Shown piece after piece: positions 1 to 26,173 of a stretch of 64,000 bases of DNA. The notes beneath the pieces are model-generated. The model searched no databases, had not been told where the DNA came from, and saw only the letters and a program-made list of their open reading frames with translations. Every line of letters begins with the position of its first letter. Positions within the stretch are counted from its first letter, which is position 1. The stretch lies in NCBI GenBank assembly GCA_018857735.1, contig JABMCL010002966.1, positions 248,501 through 312,500 of the forward strand. The letters are read 5' to 3'. This DNA is from Alviniconcha marisindica. Lineage: Eukaryota > Mollusca > Gastropoda > Provannidae. A program made the translations under genes and the position numbers.

Positions 1-38
1 GTTCTCTCTAGCTTGTGCAGACCACAAAGTCCAAATCC

Positions 39-707
39 TTAAACAGACTTTGACAGTTTTCTCTCCAGAGATTCTCTGTAAAATCTAAAAACACTTTGGC
101 TGGCCTCTCTGCAAAGGGCAACACACCTGTCGTACAGCTGTTGTGAAAACTTTCCCGAAGATGTCACCCCCATGATGCTTGAGTCTTTCTCACTGAACAC
201 AAGCATCAAAGAGGCTGAAAGCTCTGCAACAGGTTGTTTTTCTTGCGGTGCCAAATTCACATTTCCGTCTCTGTCAATTACAGCCGTCACAGCGGCAACC
301 AGAAACCTCATGCTCACGCCCGCATCTAGCAATGCCAGACAAGCAGCATTGATGCTCGTTGCCAACAACCCCCCGTCATCCTCCAGTTCTTGCAAAACAA
401 CAGTAACTGATGACCTTGGATGCAATGACACCAAAATGGTTGCCTGGAGCAAGTCACGAACATGCCTCTCGCGGAATTTGTCAGCACAATTGGGCAAGCC
501 CACTTTAGGTCTGAACATGACTTCCACAGTTGCCTTGTCCAGCATTTCCTTGGACATCTTGACTTCACATGGTCCATAGACAGCGGCAAGGACAGTGGTG
601 CCACCATGGGTCAGCGATGCACTGCCGTCAGCTTGAGACAGGTCACCCAGCACACAGCTCATGGCAGCTAGGCAGGGTGTGTTTCTGCTGTTGTCATCAA
701 CCTCCAT
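39..707 (-). CDS. EXOSC5: Exosome complex component RRP46 (EXOSC5)
   Basis: This encodes a 222-residue RNase PH-fold subunit of the RNA exosome ring, the nuclear and cytoplasmic 3'-5' RNA decay and rRNA-processing complex. In animals this subunit is structural rather than catalytic. The match rests on blocks in the expected order: DGSAS near the N-terminus, VLAAVYGP, SKEMLDKATVEV, RPKVGLP, the LHPRSSVTVVLQ strand, INAACLALLDAGV and the C-terminal VFRFYRESLERK. The length is close to that of human EXOSC5 (235). I chose the ATG at 707 because the frame upstream reads into a pyrimidine tract and CAG acceptor ending at 710, so the coding exon starts two bases before the ATG and a 5' UTR exon probably lies further upstream. 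The coding region is one uninterrupted exon. The gene is divergent from DDX5. The stop lies at 39-41, so the poly(A) site is outside the window. Confidence is high; the upstream exon was not identified. Confidence 0.93.
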   Translation of the reverse strand: MEVDDNSRNTPCLAAMSCVLGDLSQADGSASLTHGGTTVLAAVYGPCEVKMSKEMLDKATVEVMFRPKVGLPNCADKFRERHVRDLLQATILVSLHPRSSVTVVLQELEDDGGLLATSINAACLALLDAGVSMRFLVAAVTAVIDRDGNVNLAPQEKQPVAELSASLMLVFSEKDSSIMGVTSSGKFSQQLYDRCVALCREASQSVFRFYRESLERKLSKSV

Positions 708-1583
708 GTCTGCAGTAAAGAAAGAAAGAAAAAAATCATATAAAACATAATATGTAACATGCATATCACACGCAGCACCATGAGGCTGTTAAATTAGGAT
801 ATAATATTAAGTCAGCTTTTAACTATGGCACTCACGTGACTGTAGAAGTTGCAATCCACTACCAGACATGGAACAGTTCACTGTTGACTTAGTTTTAAAT
901 TTGAATTCAACATATACACACACATATATATATATATATATTCTACCCATCAAACCCACTCCTACCACCTACAGCCATTTGCACAAACAGAAAGCTAGGG
1001 CTCTTCCATGAGAGACCACAAAACTGCTAGGCTTTGTGCCTGTTGCAAGACTTCTAGTTCTATGACTATGGAGTCAAATTATGTGCACAGTCTACAACAA
1101 AAGACCTTTGGATGAGACTATAAACTGAGGTCCCATACATGTGTGTGGGTGTGTGTCACTGTGTGTGTGTGTGAAAAGATAATGTACATGAGTTAAAGAT
1201 TATAAGCAAAACTAAGCATGGTCACCACATGGATGGGTAAGCATTTCAGAATAGGCTTTGCACCAGCCCTGAGATTTCTCTGAGTCATATTCTGTGCAGG
1301 CTTGCTGTTATTTTGTTTTAATGGTTCTGAAAAACAAAACAAACTGTCAAACACACAAATTGCAGCACAGTGAAAGAGTGCATGTGGTTGGTATGTGTAC
1401 TGTGTGTGTATGTGTGTGAGAGTGTGTGTGTTTAGATGGGAAAGGGAGCTGGGTGTTTGCTGGGTATAGCTTTAGTAGTACAAGTAGTATGGACAGCTGT
1501 GTACCTGACCAGTTACAATGGTTGTCTGACTGGTTTCTGTGAACTATTTTCACCACACTGTAAACACCAGTTTTAAGAAAACA

Positions 1584-1645
1584 TGGGGGGGGTGGGGGGT
1601 GTTGCGGGTGGCTGGGTGGGGGGTGGGGGTGGGGGGGCTAAGGGG
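1584..1645 (+). repeat. G-rich tract
   Basis: Runs of three to eight G are separated by single T, C or A bases, with at least eight such runs in about 60 bases. The plus strand could form G-quadruplexes. This is simple sequence with no coding sense. Confidence 0.7.
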
Positions 1646-2170
1646 GAGCAGTTGTGACTATCTGAGGATTGACACCCTTGCATGAAGGTGTCAAGGGAAG
1701 GGGCATGCACTGTCTCTTGGGGGAAAGCATTCTATTTCCAGTCCTTCACTGTTTTGGGGAAAAAAAAGGAGAACTGCCCGAGGTCAGTGTGGCAGGTGTA
1801 CTGTCAGTGGGTCCTGTTGTGTCCTCTTCTAGATCTGGTGGCCTGATGTTGCAGCTCAAGGCTCTTGACAGCAGCAAGTCTGTTGACAATCTTGTAGAAC
1901 ATACATGCCCCATACCTCTGATGTTTCACTCTTTCCTCCCCTGTATTCTCTGACTGAAACCTTCCCTACGGCTATTTCTTCAGCCCCTTCACTCAGGTCA
2001 TTTGACAGAGCTCATGAGATGTGTCCAAGTAGCGGTGGCTGTCCTGGGTTTCCCATCCCTAATACTTAGTAAGAGTCATTATGGTCTCTGTGAATGTAGG
2101 CTAAAGCAACAGTAAACTTGAACGAGTCTTTCCAGAGCCGACTAAGCCGTAGTCTTCGCAACTTGCAGGA

Positions 2171-2215
2171 GGTAAGTAACTTGGTGTTTTACGCCCAGTC
2201 AATTGTCCCATGTAT
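2171..2215 (+). repeat. SINE-like dispersed core, copy 1
   Basis: The segment GGTGTTTTACGCCCAGTCAA recurs at 38667-38715 (plus) and, inverted, at 49226-49285. The three copies share about 30-50 bases around it, including a leading GTAAGTAA and, in the other two copies, a following AACCGCACTGG-type segment. The copy number and the shared core point to a short interspersed repeat; the full element length is unknown. Confidence 0.5.
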
Positions 2216-2866
2216 TAATGTTAGGTTTTCTGTCTTATTTATAATTCTTCTGAAATAATACCCAAGGCAGGTGACTGACCATGACCATCTTCAGACACAC
2301 ATCGCTGTGACAGAGCCCAGACCTTAACAGGAAGAAAGAAAAACCTGCAAAGGGAGATATTAATATCAATGATCCTTAAGAAAGAGAGAATTTACCTTTG
2401 CCCAAACAGAAAGTAGCTTGTGCACTTGGCTGTCGGAGATCAATCTCCCTCACAAAGAACGATTTAAAATTCTACGTCTACAGTGGTGTATTAGTTTGTA
2501 GCAGAAGCTGCAACATACAGCGTGGTCAAAACCGGGAACCGGAACCAGTTTCCACTTCCGGCAATTTTCGTTTTCACTATCAATACGCAAGAAAATGTAG
2601 TTTGGTATACATTTGCCTTATTTCGGTTCTTCTCGGGACTGACTGAATAAACATGTGCTGATTTGAATTGCATATAGTATACTAAAACGAAAACAGTTGT
2701 AATCAAAATTACATTTGAGTACAACAGCTTGTCGTCCATCGGCTGCCCTGCATTTGCATTGATCATGCTATTCCGCCATTTGCTTTGCAAAGTACAGCAG
2801 ATTGCTGCCGTCGGCTTTCGGCAATATTACTCAAAAACAGAGAAGTTTTTGTACAGTGCTGCCAGT

Positions 2867-17958
<15,092 letters not shown>

Positions 17959-19737
17959 TGACGCAGACCAAGCTAGTCCAGAGCAGCTTTGCCATCACAA
18001 TAACCAGTCAGCAATGTGGACCAGTCATGTTGGTTTTGCTTGCGGTGACGCCCTCCCTCTGGGAAGGGGATATTTTGACAGACATGCACATGGGATGCTA
18101 GCCCAGTGTTGTTTCTAGAGCTGTCATTGTTAGGAGTTCTTATCATCACATCAAGTATTGCTATCTGAAGCAACTTTGACAGGCATCATGATTATTTAGA
18201 TGGATCAGGATTTGGCATACTTTTTGTTGTTTTCTTGGTTGTAACTTGACTTTTATGCATTCGGCTTCATTTAGTTAGTTTTTTTTTTTACACAACTCCA
18301 GTTTGTTATTCTATGGTTTGTGAAAGTGAAGTTTTGCACTGGTGCATTCAAGAGTACTCGGCCAAACATGCTGTGGAGCCCATTCAACGTTCAAGATGTG
18401 TTTGCATTGCTGAAGGAAGGAACGGAAGCTCACCCAAGACTTTGGAGGGAGGGAGATTTCCATCCAGGACTCCTGATTGTGGGGATAAGATGTTTGTGAC
18501 AGATGTTACACTATGATGTTTCATTGTTAAATGGGTGAACTTGCTGATTCAGAATCACTAGTGTGAATGGGGAGTGACCGTTTTTCTAAAGAGGGAAGAG
18601 GTATCTCATGTCTTGTGTGTGAGATCTGCACTGTTGACCAAGATCAGTGAGTGAATAAGTTTGGTTCTCGGATCACCTGTATCTCCCAGTTCCATGCACG
18701 AAGAATAAGTTTGTATGCTCTTGCTCTAACAAAATTGACCTCTGGCCAGAGAAAAAAAATTGTGGTGCAGCAGGCATGCCTGCCCCATGTGGCAGTTATT
18801 TTACATTTGTGGCTGAAGCGGGTTTTGTGGGGAAGTCGAGTCCAAAAACATGAATCATCCGTTACAGGGCAATTCAGCTTAACTAATATAAGGCTCATTA
18901 AAAAAAATAAAAAATGTAAAAGGACTGTTTGATCCATATCCAGCAGGTGTAGTTTATTTTTAGTTCTTTTACTGGGTGTTCAGCTGTCATCCTTGCCACA
19001 GGACTGAATCTAAAACAGCTGATAGAGATGACTGCCCCTCAGTTCTACCTTTTAGGGATTTAGTGTAAGTAAATGTCATACGGATGTGGTGTTTTTTCTT
19101 CATTGTGTATGGTGACATTTTCCTCGTAGATTCTTTAAAAAACCAACAGAAGACTGCAGAAACGAGCAATATAGCAGGACTTGGGAAGAGACAGCTTTTA
19201 TCGTTTCATCATAATCCAACACGTAAACATATTTGCTAGTTCAAACATCTCACCAATGATGTCTTGATTGAAATGTGATATGGCTCATTGTACATGTGTG
19301 AACTGAAATGTGTTGTTGATGTGTAGTCTCTGGTGTGTACAGTGGTCATCCCCATCTTGGTAGCGTGGTAGTTGTAGCCCTGTTACTCTGCTGTCGGCTC
19401 TGCTGTACAAGGTGCTCATTACATCACCCTCATTTAACATTTGTGTTCATTTTGTGTGGTGGAGAGGATGCGTACAGAAGAGAAAGTCGTGTGCACAAAG
19501 AGAACAATGTTTGTGACAAGTGACAACATTCATGAACTAAAGGGACCTGCTGCACACACTCATTTACACAGCCATCACTGAAGCAAGAAGACAAGTTGTG
19601 GTCCTTTTGAGTTTATTCCAACAACAAAAAAAAGGTATGTCAAAATTGTCACATTGAGACAGGATTGACAAATTCAAAGTCATTCAAACTCCCAATTGTC
19701 CACTTAAACTTGTGTAAAACAGAAGTTCAACAATAAA
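17959..19737 (+). other. DDX5: Probable DDX5 3' UTR
   Basis: AT-rich, non-coding sequence follows the DDX5 stop. The first well-placed AATAAA that I favour is at 19732-19737; an earlier AATAAA-like site lies in an A-rich run near 18905. Short open frames here match nothing I recognise. Confidence 0.4.
19732..19737 (+). terminator. Candidate DDX5 poly(A) signal
   Basis: A canonical AATAAA lies about 1.77 kb behind the DDX5 stop codon. Its use is inferred only from position; T-rich sequence follows at 19740-19750. Confidence 0.3.
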
Positions 19738-22327
19738 TTCCTATTTTTAAGTGACTGCCACTAACCCTTATTCTCAGATGTCGATGTACATAATCTTTCA
19801 CCCAAGACCAACATACACATTTAGAAGGAAACTGGTCAGTCTTACCTATCCTTGCAACCTCTGCTTGTGGATGCCTGCATAGACATTTTTCAACAGGTAT
19901 GCTGACTTGAATGGTTTAAGTAAAACCTTTCTGAACATGCATAGCTTCAATTTGTTACTTTTCATAGTGCACTGTGTTCAGGTAGCTGTGAAGTAGCTAA
20001 AGCTAGGATTTTATGAAGTGTGGATGAAAGCATTGTAACAAACTGCTAAACCAAAGCAGGGAGAGGATATTATTGGCATCGATGGCTTTGCAATGTGACA
20101 TTCATGGGCTTGCAGGGTTGCAACCTGCATCCATGGAATTCTAGCTCTGAAGAGGTGCACTGCATTTGCAGGAAGCAAGAAATAATAACAGTTATAACGC
20201 TGAACCTGGCAAGTATCTGTGCTGAATCTTCAACAAGGTGCATACTAATTTTGTGTTGACCTGCTCATGAGATCCATAGAAAAGTCTGAGTCACGTGAAC
20301 ATGGGTCATGGTTAATCCATTCACTGCCAACAGGCCCGAGATTGGTCAAGAGAAAAGGCTAAGCAGACCAGAACCAGAATGGCTGCTTTTCAGAACTCTG
20401 ATGATGTGAAAATGGTTAAAAAGTTGGGAATTCAAACAGGAATTTGTACCATATACCATAGGTAGATGGAAAGCACTTTGCCGATGGCTTCATATGACAT
20501 CCTGAGAGCAGTGAGGGTTAATCCTTTAAACTGTCGATGCAAATGAAATAGATCACTGGAAGTTGGTGAACATTGGGCCTGTCACTGGAAATTAAATTGC
20601 AAGACATGTGAGTAAGGGGACATGAAAACCATGAGATGCAAGTGGGCTTGTATTACTTTTACTGTGTGACCCGATTTTATGTAAACCAGTGATTGTGTTC
20701 ACCCATATAAAATAACTATCATGGTTGACTGGGTCTTAAAAACCAATTTCCTTCCTTGTTGTAATTGTGATGTATCATTAATTCCAATGGTAAAAACAAG
20801 GTTTCAACCAAATGACACAATACAATCAATACACATTACATAAATGTGGTAGAGTACAGGGCAAGCAAGTATATAACAAGTTCATGAAAAATGCGAACAC
20901 ACACACACACACAAATGAAGCTCGCAATGACGTCCAAACAAACTGCATTCTTTACAAAAGAATTGAGTACTCCAAGTAAAAACTACTTTAAAACAGAACA
21001 CTAGACAATCACGAAAACCTGCTTGATGTGTGACGTGACATATTCAACAATGGACACAAGAACGGGCCCTAATCAAAACCCTGATGGGGAGGAAGTGGGG
21101 CCAAACTGTTTTGGTTATTTTTTGACAGCTCACCAGAAACAAAACCTTAGTTGTTCCCAGCATCACTTAAGACTGCTAACCAAAACAAGTGTATTAAAGG
21201 ACAGTTGTACACACACCAGTAAGCATTACACTGGCATGAGACTAGTATATATACAAAATCTAGGGTCGCAAAAAGCTGAACATCAACAAAAAACGTGAAC
21301 TCAGCAGGACTCCGAATTTCGGACCAAGTCAAACCCTGAATAATTTAACAAAAAAGCCAATGATGGACAATGTCACGAGTGAACCATAAAGTCCTATGTA
21401 CACCTAACAAATAAAAGTCAATAAGTTCCATAAAACTTTTAATAGCACTCCTTTATAAACAATAAATAGATGAAAACGACAGCATTCACTCAAAAATATC
21501 GAAGCTTCAAAGATCAGACTTCTGTAAATGCCTATCTGCTAAACTTAAGTATTCTGCAAACAAACAAAAAACAAAAAAAGGGGGGGGGGGGGGGGGGTGC
21601 AGCTATCATCACAAGGGTTTTGCACATCAAAATTGATGCACAGTCGATTCATCTTCTCAATGTTAAAGTGAGAAACCATCCTTTTTCTTGAAGTAGGAAG
21701 AATATAAGCTCTCCTTTTTTTTCTTTTTAAAGTTGTCTTCCAGCTTTGATTTCAGCTGTGTTTGATTTCTTCACTTACAGTTGGCCTTATTACGAGCCTC
21801 TTCTTCTGACAATTGGCCAATAAAAAAACCCACACACAACAAAACTGACATGTGTATACTTGTAAAACTGTTCACATGGAAAAAAAAATTTTTTTTAAAG
21901 AACAGAAAAAACCCCAAACCATTCCATCATCACAATTAAGATTACTGTTGAAAAATAGTATTTTTATGTACACAAAAAACAAAAACAAAAAAGTGAAGAA
22001 AGTACAATGGAGCAAGAAAAGAAAAATCACTCATAATACCTCTGTACAATGCAATATCACAAATGGGATACAAGTTATGGAACAGTTTTGCCCCTGTTTT
22101 ACGTGTTTTTTTTCCGTTCATGACATGCATGCACTTTCCTCATTATCCATGACATTTTGCGGAAGAAGTATCAAAATGGAGAAAGGCCAACATTCTATAC
22201 AGCTCAGTGACTTGATAAGTTGAGTTGAGCGTCAGACAGGGCACTTTCCTTAAAGTAAATGAACTTGTCCAAAAAAGGTTCATTTGCATAAAATGATTGG
22301 GGGGGGGGGGGGGACAAAAGCACACAA
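19738..22327. other. Intergenic, no gene seen
   Basis: This is AT-rich sequence between the convergent DDX5 and GET4 genes. It holds a (CA)n run near 20899-20914, a poly-G tract near 21580-21597 and another near 22299-22313. No open frame here resembles a known protein. Confidence 0.6.
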
Positions 22328-22485
22328 AAGCAAGATCCAAACACAGAGTCAAAAAAACGCTATTTATTTAGGTAATTCCACAAATTTTAATGTTGTGTTT
22401 TGTCCTAAATAAATAGCGTTTTTTAAAACCTTTTATGTATTTAGCTCTTGTTTTAGAACGCTAGCAGTCACTCTTGTTTCAGATT
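22328..22485. mobile_element. Fold-back MITE, copy 1
   Basis: Inverted arms AAAAAACGCTATTTATTTAGG (from about 22352) and its complement at 22404-22424 match base for base over about 21 bases. Outer arms also pair imperfectly (CAAGATCCAAACACA against TGTATTTAGCTCTTG). The same arm sequence recurs at 38360-38452, 45228-45547 and 63111-63298, so this is a dispersed non-autonomous element and not a chance hairpin. The right side includes GCTAGCAGTCA, shared with other copies. Confidence 0.6.
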
Positions 22486-22668
22486 TTTTTTACACACACA
22501 CACAACAACAACAAAAAACCTTGAACTGGAGGTTCGAATGATCCATAAAAGTTTCCTAGTGAATCTGAATAAGTCAAGTTTCAACACTGAGATAAAGCAC
22601 AAGAAAACTTCAGATTAGTGTGAATCACTTGGCACATACTTCAAGAGCACAAGAAGGTCCCAGTTCAC

Positions 22669-23067
22669 ACTTCCTGTTGGGGTCTGCATGCTGGGACTCC
22701 AAAAGGTCCTGCCATGGACGCCTCCCTTTGGGAAAGGGCATTTGCTACACTTCCTGTTGGGGTCTGCATGCTGGGACTCCAAAAGGTCCTGCCATGGACG
22801 CCTCCCTTTGGGAAAGGGCATTTGCTACACTTCCTGTTGGGGTCTGCATGCTGGGACTCCAAAAGGTCCTGCCATGGACGCCTCCCTTTGGGAAAGGGCA
22901 TTTGCTACACTTCCTGTTGGGGTCTGCATGCTGGGACTCCAAAAGGTCCTGCCCTGGACGCCTCCCTTTGGGAAAGGGCATTTGCTACACTTCCTGTTGG
23001 GGTCTGCACGCTGGGACTCCAAAAGGTCCTGCCATGGACGCTTCCCTTTGGGAAAGGGCATTTGCTA
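22669..23067 (+). repeat. Five tandem copies of an 80-bp unit
   Basis: Units start at 22669, 22749, 22829, 22909 and 22989 with ACTTCCTGTTGGGGTCTGCA. They are nearly identical, with single changes in the last two copies, so the expansion is recent. Frames stay open across it on both strands only because the unit contains few stops; 80 is not a multiple of three and nothing else suggests translation. Confidence 0.95.
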
Positions 23068-23229
23068 AGACGGAGGAGGGAGGCTGGTATGTCAGCCTAG
23101 GTACGTTCATAATGATCGAGAAGGAAATTGGAGGGAAAAGAAGGTGGTGGGTGTTTGCAGTCAAAACTGATGACTGTAAGTAGGCCAGTGTACTGAGACT
23201 ATGAAAGAACCCAAGTCTGGCGGGATGCT

Positions 23230-25551
23230 GAGGGAATGTGTTCAGTTGCGGCCAACGATTTTTCTCTTGGTGTGCACACTTTGGAGAGGAAGAGTACAGA
23301 CCTGGGGGCAGGGTGTGGGGGGATTGGGGAGGAGGGAGGGAAGAAATTCAGTCAAGGTCAATGACTTTCTCTTGGTGTGTACAGATATAGACAAAACCGG
23401 AAACAATAACGTGGAGGGGGCGACGCGTTTTCAGTCCTGCTTGCCAACAACTTTTCTGGGCTTGTAGAGACAGACTGTGGGAGAACATAGTGATCCTACA
23501 AGATAGGGAGAGGAACAGAGTTGTGATGACGAGTTAGTCCAGACTGATGACTTTCTCTGGGTGTGTCCATGTGACTGGGAAAGGCTGGCGATGATGGGCA
23601 TGGAAAGGGAAGCACTGATGAACTCAGTCCGGGTCACAGACTTTCTCTGGACACTGTGAGTAGGAAATAGCAGCACGTCTAGGTGGATGAGTGTTTAGCA
23701 CTGTGAGTAGGAGATAGCAACACATCCAGGTGGATGAGTGTTTAGCACTGTGAGTGGGAGATAGCAACACGTCCAGATGGATGAGTGTTTAGCAATGTGA
23801 GTGGGAGATAGCAACACATCCAGGTGGATGAGTGTTTAGCACTGTGAGTGGGAGATAGCAACACGTCAAGGTGGATGAGTGTTTAGCACTGTGAGTGGGA
23901 GATAGCAACACGTCCAGGTGGATGAGTGTTTAGCACTGTGAGTGGGAGATAGCAACACGTCCAGGTGGATGAGTGTTTAGCACTGTGAGTGGGAGATAGC
24001 AACACGTCCAGGTGGATGAGTGTTTAGCACTGTGAGTGGGAGATAGCAACACATCCAGGTGGATGAGTGTTTAGTACTGTGAGTGGGAGATAGCAACAAG
24101 TCCAGATGGATGAGTGTTTAGCAATGTGAATGGGAGATAGCAACACGTTCAGGTGGATGAGTATTTAGCACTGTGAGCAGGAGATAGCAACACATCCAGG
24201 TGGATGAGTGTTTAGCACTGTGAGTGGGAGATAGCAATATGAATGTTTAGCACTGTGAGTGGGAGATAGCAATATGAATGTTTAGCACTGTGAGTGGGAG
24301 ATAGCAATATGTCCAGGTGGATGAGTGTTTAGCACTTTTGCACTGTGAGTGGGAGGAGCCGGCAATGCTGGGCATGGAAAAGCAGCAGTGATGTGTTCAG
24401 TCAAGGTCAAAGATTTTCTCAGGGTGATTTGCACCACAAGTAAGAGGAGCTAGAAATGATGGGCCTGCAATGGACAGGGTTGATGTGCTGTTGCTAGTCC
24501 AGATTGATGACTTTCTCTGGGCTTGTGGGAGGAGCCAGCAGTGCTGGGTGTGGCAGGCAGTGTTGATGTGTTCAGTCCAAACTGATGATTTTCTCTGGAC
24601 ATTTTGCACTGAGTGAGAAGCTGGCAACGACTGGTGTGGCTAGGGCTGGGTTGATGTGTTCTCAATCCAAGTCAAAGACTCTCTGGGCAATCTGCACTTT
24701 GACTGGTTGGAGCCGGCAATGCTATGCATGGAAAGGGAAGGGGCGGTGAACTCAATCCAGGTCAAAAGCTTTCTCTGGACGTGTCCATGGGAGGAGCTGG
24801 CAATGATAGGCGTGGCATGGGCAGGGTTAATGGAGGAGCTGGCAATGATAGGCGTGGCATGGGCAGGGTTAATGGAGGAGCTGGCAATGATGTTCGTGGC
24901 ATGGACAGGGTCAATGTGGCATGGACAGAGTTAATGTGTTCAGTCCAGATTGCTGACTTTCTCTGGTTCATTCTGCACTGTGAATGGGAGGAGCTGGCAA
25001 TGATGGGCGTGGCATGGGCAGGGTTAATGTGGCATGGACAGGGTTAATCATAATGTATTCAGTCCAGATTGCTGACTTTCTCTGGTACATTCTACACTGT
25101 GAATGGGAGGAGCTGGCAATGTATGGGCAGGGTTAATGTATTCAGTCCAGATTGCTTTCTCTGGTTCATTCTGCACTGTGAATGGGAGGAGCTGGCAATG
25201 ATGGGCGTGGCATGGGCAGGGTTAATGTGTTCAGTCCAGATTGCTTTCTCTGGTTCATTTTGCTCTGTGAATGGGAGGAGCTGGCAATGATGGGCGTGGC
25301 ATGGACAGGGTTAATGTGTTCAGTCCAGATTGCTGACTTTCTCTGGACATTTTGCACTGTGAGTGGGGGAGACGGCAATGTATGCTGGGTGAGGATGGGG
25401 AAAGACTTACACACACAGTCCAGATTGATGACTTTCTCTGGGAATTTTGCACTGTGAGTAGGGGAAGACGGCACTGAAGGAGAAGGACTTATGAACTCAT
25501 GGGAGGAACTGGCAACAAATCCTAGGGGAGGAAAGGGAAGAACTTGTGAAC
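23230..25551 (-). repeat. Degenerate tandem array derived from the GET4 terminal exon
   Basis: On the minus strand the array repeats the end of the GET4 coding sequence and its stop region. Reading plus, each unit carries TCAGTCCAG, then GACTTTCTCTGG, then CACTGTGAGTGGGAGGAGC, then GCAATG, as the true exon does at 25552-25640. Units start near 23344, 23538, 23622, 24398, 24496, 24571, 24661, 24751, 24939, 25058, 25139, 25229, 25319 and 25415. Their spacing is mostly 75-100 bases. One unit still reads PEKIFDLD and stop in frame, like the true end PERVFDLD; most are frameshifted. I saw no AATAAA on the minus strand between 25552 and 22370, so the GET4 3' UTR may run through the array. Confidence 0.8.
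23655..24345 (+). repeat. 47-bp minisatellite inside the GET4-derived array
   Basis: About 14 copies of a 47-bp unit contain ATGAGTGTTTAGCACTGTGA and GTGGGAGATAGCAACACGTC. The CACTGTGAGTGGGAG part is the same as in the flanking GET4-derived units, so this is a secondary expansion of one of them. Two short units near 24235-24300 lack the middle part. Confidence 0.9.
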
Positions 25552-26091
25552 TCAGTCCAGGTCAAAGACTCTCTCCGGGCGTGTGCACTGTGAGTGTGAG
25601 GAGCTTGCAATGCTGGGGGTGGAAGGGGAAGGGCTCTCATCGTCATCCAACCCATTGCCCAAGATGTTCTGCAGGAAGTTTCCTGGAGAGATTTAAAAAA
25701 AAAAAAAATCAATAACAAAAATCAAATGGCTGTTACAATTTCCACACCCAGCATAATTACTGACAAACTGTTTTTCCTTCTTGTAAATTTACTCAGTAAA
25801 AGGTCTCAATAATCAGTTACTTGCTTTTTTTGTGCATTATTTGTGACATTCGTTCTCTTACTGTGCTCCAATGCAATGGAATTCTCTCCCTTCTGACAAT
25901 TGTCACATTCAATCCTCCCATGTCTGCAAAACTGCGTTAAAAACCCATCTCCACAAACAATACCACAACAAGTCAGTTCAATTCTGTCTTCCTCCTTTTT
26001 TTGGCCCCCAATCCCTCCCTGTTACATTCCTTCTCTGTGCTTGTGTGGGGTGTGTGTACGTGTGCATGTGCGCATGCATGTGTGTGTGTGT

Positions 26092-26173
<82 letters not shown>

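Larger units (their letters stand above)
708..2866. other. EXOSC5-DDX5 divergent intergenic region
   Basis: This interval separates two head-to-head genes and should hold both promoters and the 5' UTR exon of EXOSC5. I see a short (TA)n run near 925-941, GT-rich stretches near 1140-1175 and 1395-1430, a G-rich tract near 1584-1645, a SINE-like core at 2171, and an ETS-like CACTTCCGG near 2550 that could drive either gene. No TATA box is evident. Open frames at 1347-1556 and 1669-1953 resemble nothing I know and show no codon signal. Confidence 0.5.

Noticed and set aside
1669..1953. 94-codon open frame left of DDX5
   Set aside because: No recognisable motif, no splice or promoter context, and composition like the surrounding intergenic DNA.
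2101..2170. Exon-like segment with acceptor, open frame and donor
   Set aside because: No gene on the plus strand is available to join it, and the donor is part of a dispersed repeat. Kept only as a note under the SINE-like core.
22620..23183. 187-codon open frame (plus) and several minus-strand frames
   Set aside because: They arise from the 80-bp tandem repeat, which lacks stops in several frames; the unit is not a multiple of three and no protein family is recognisable.
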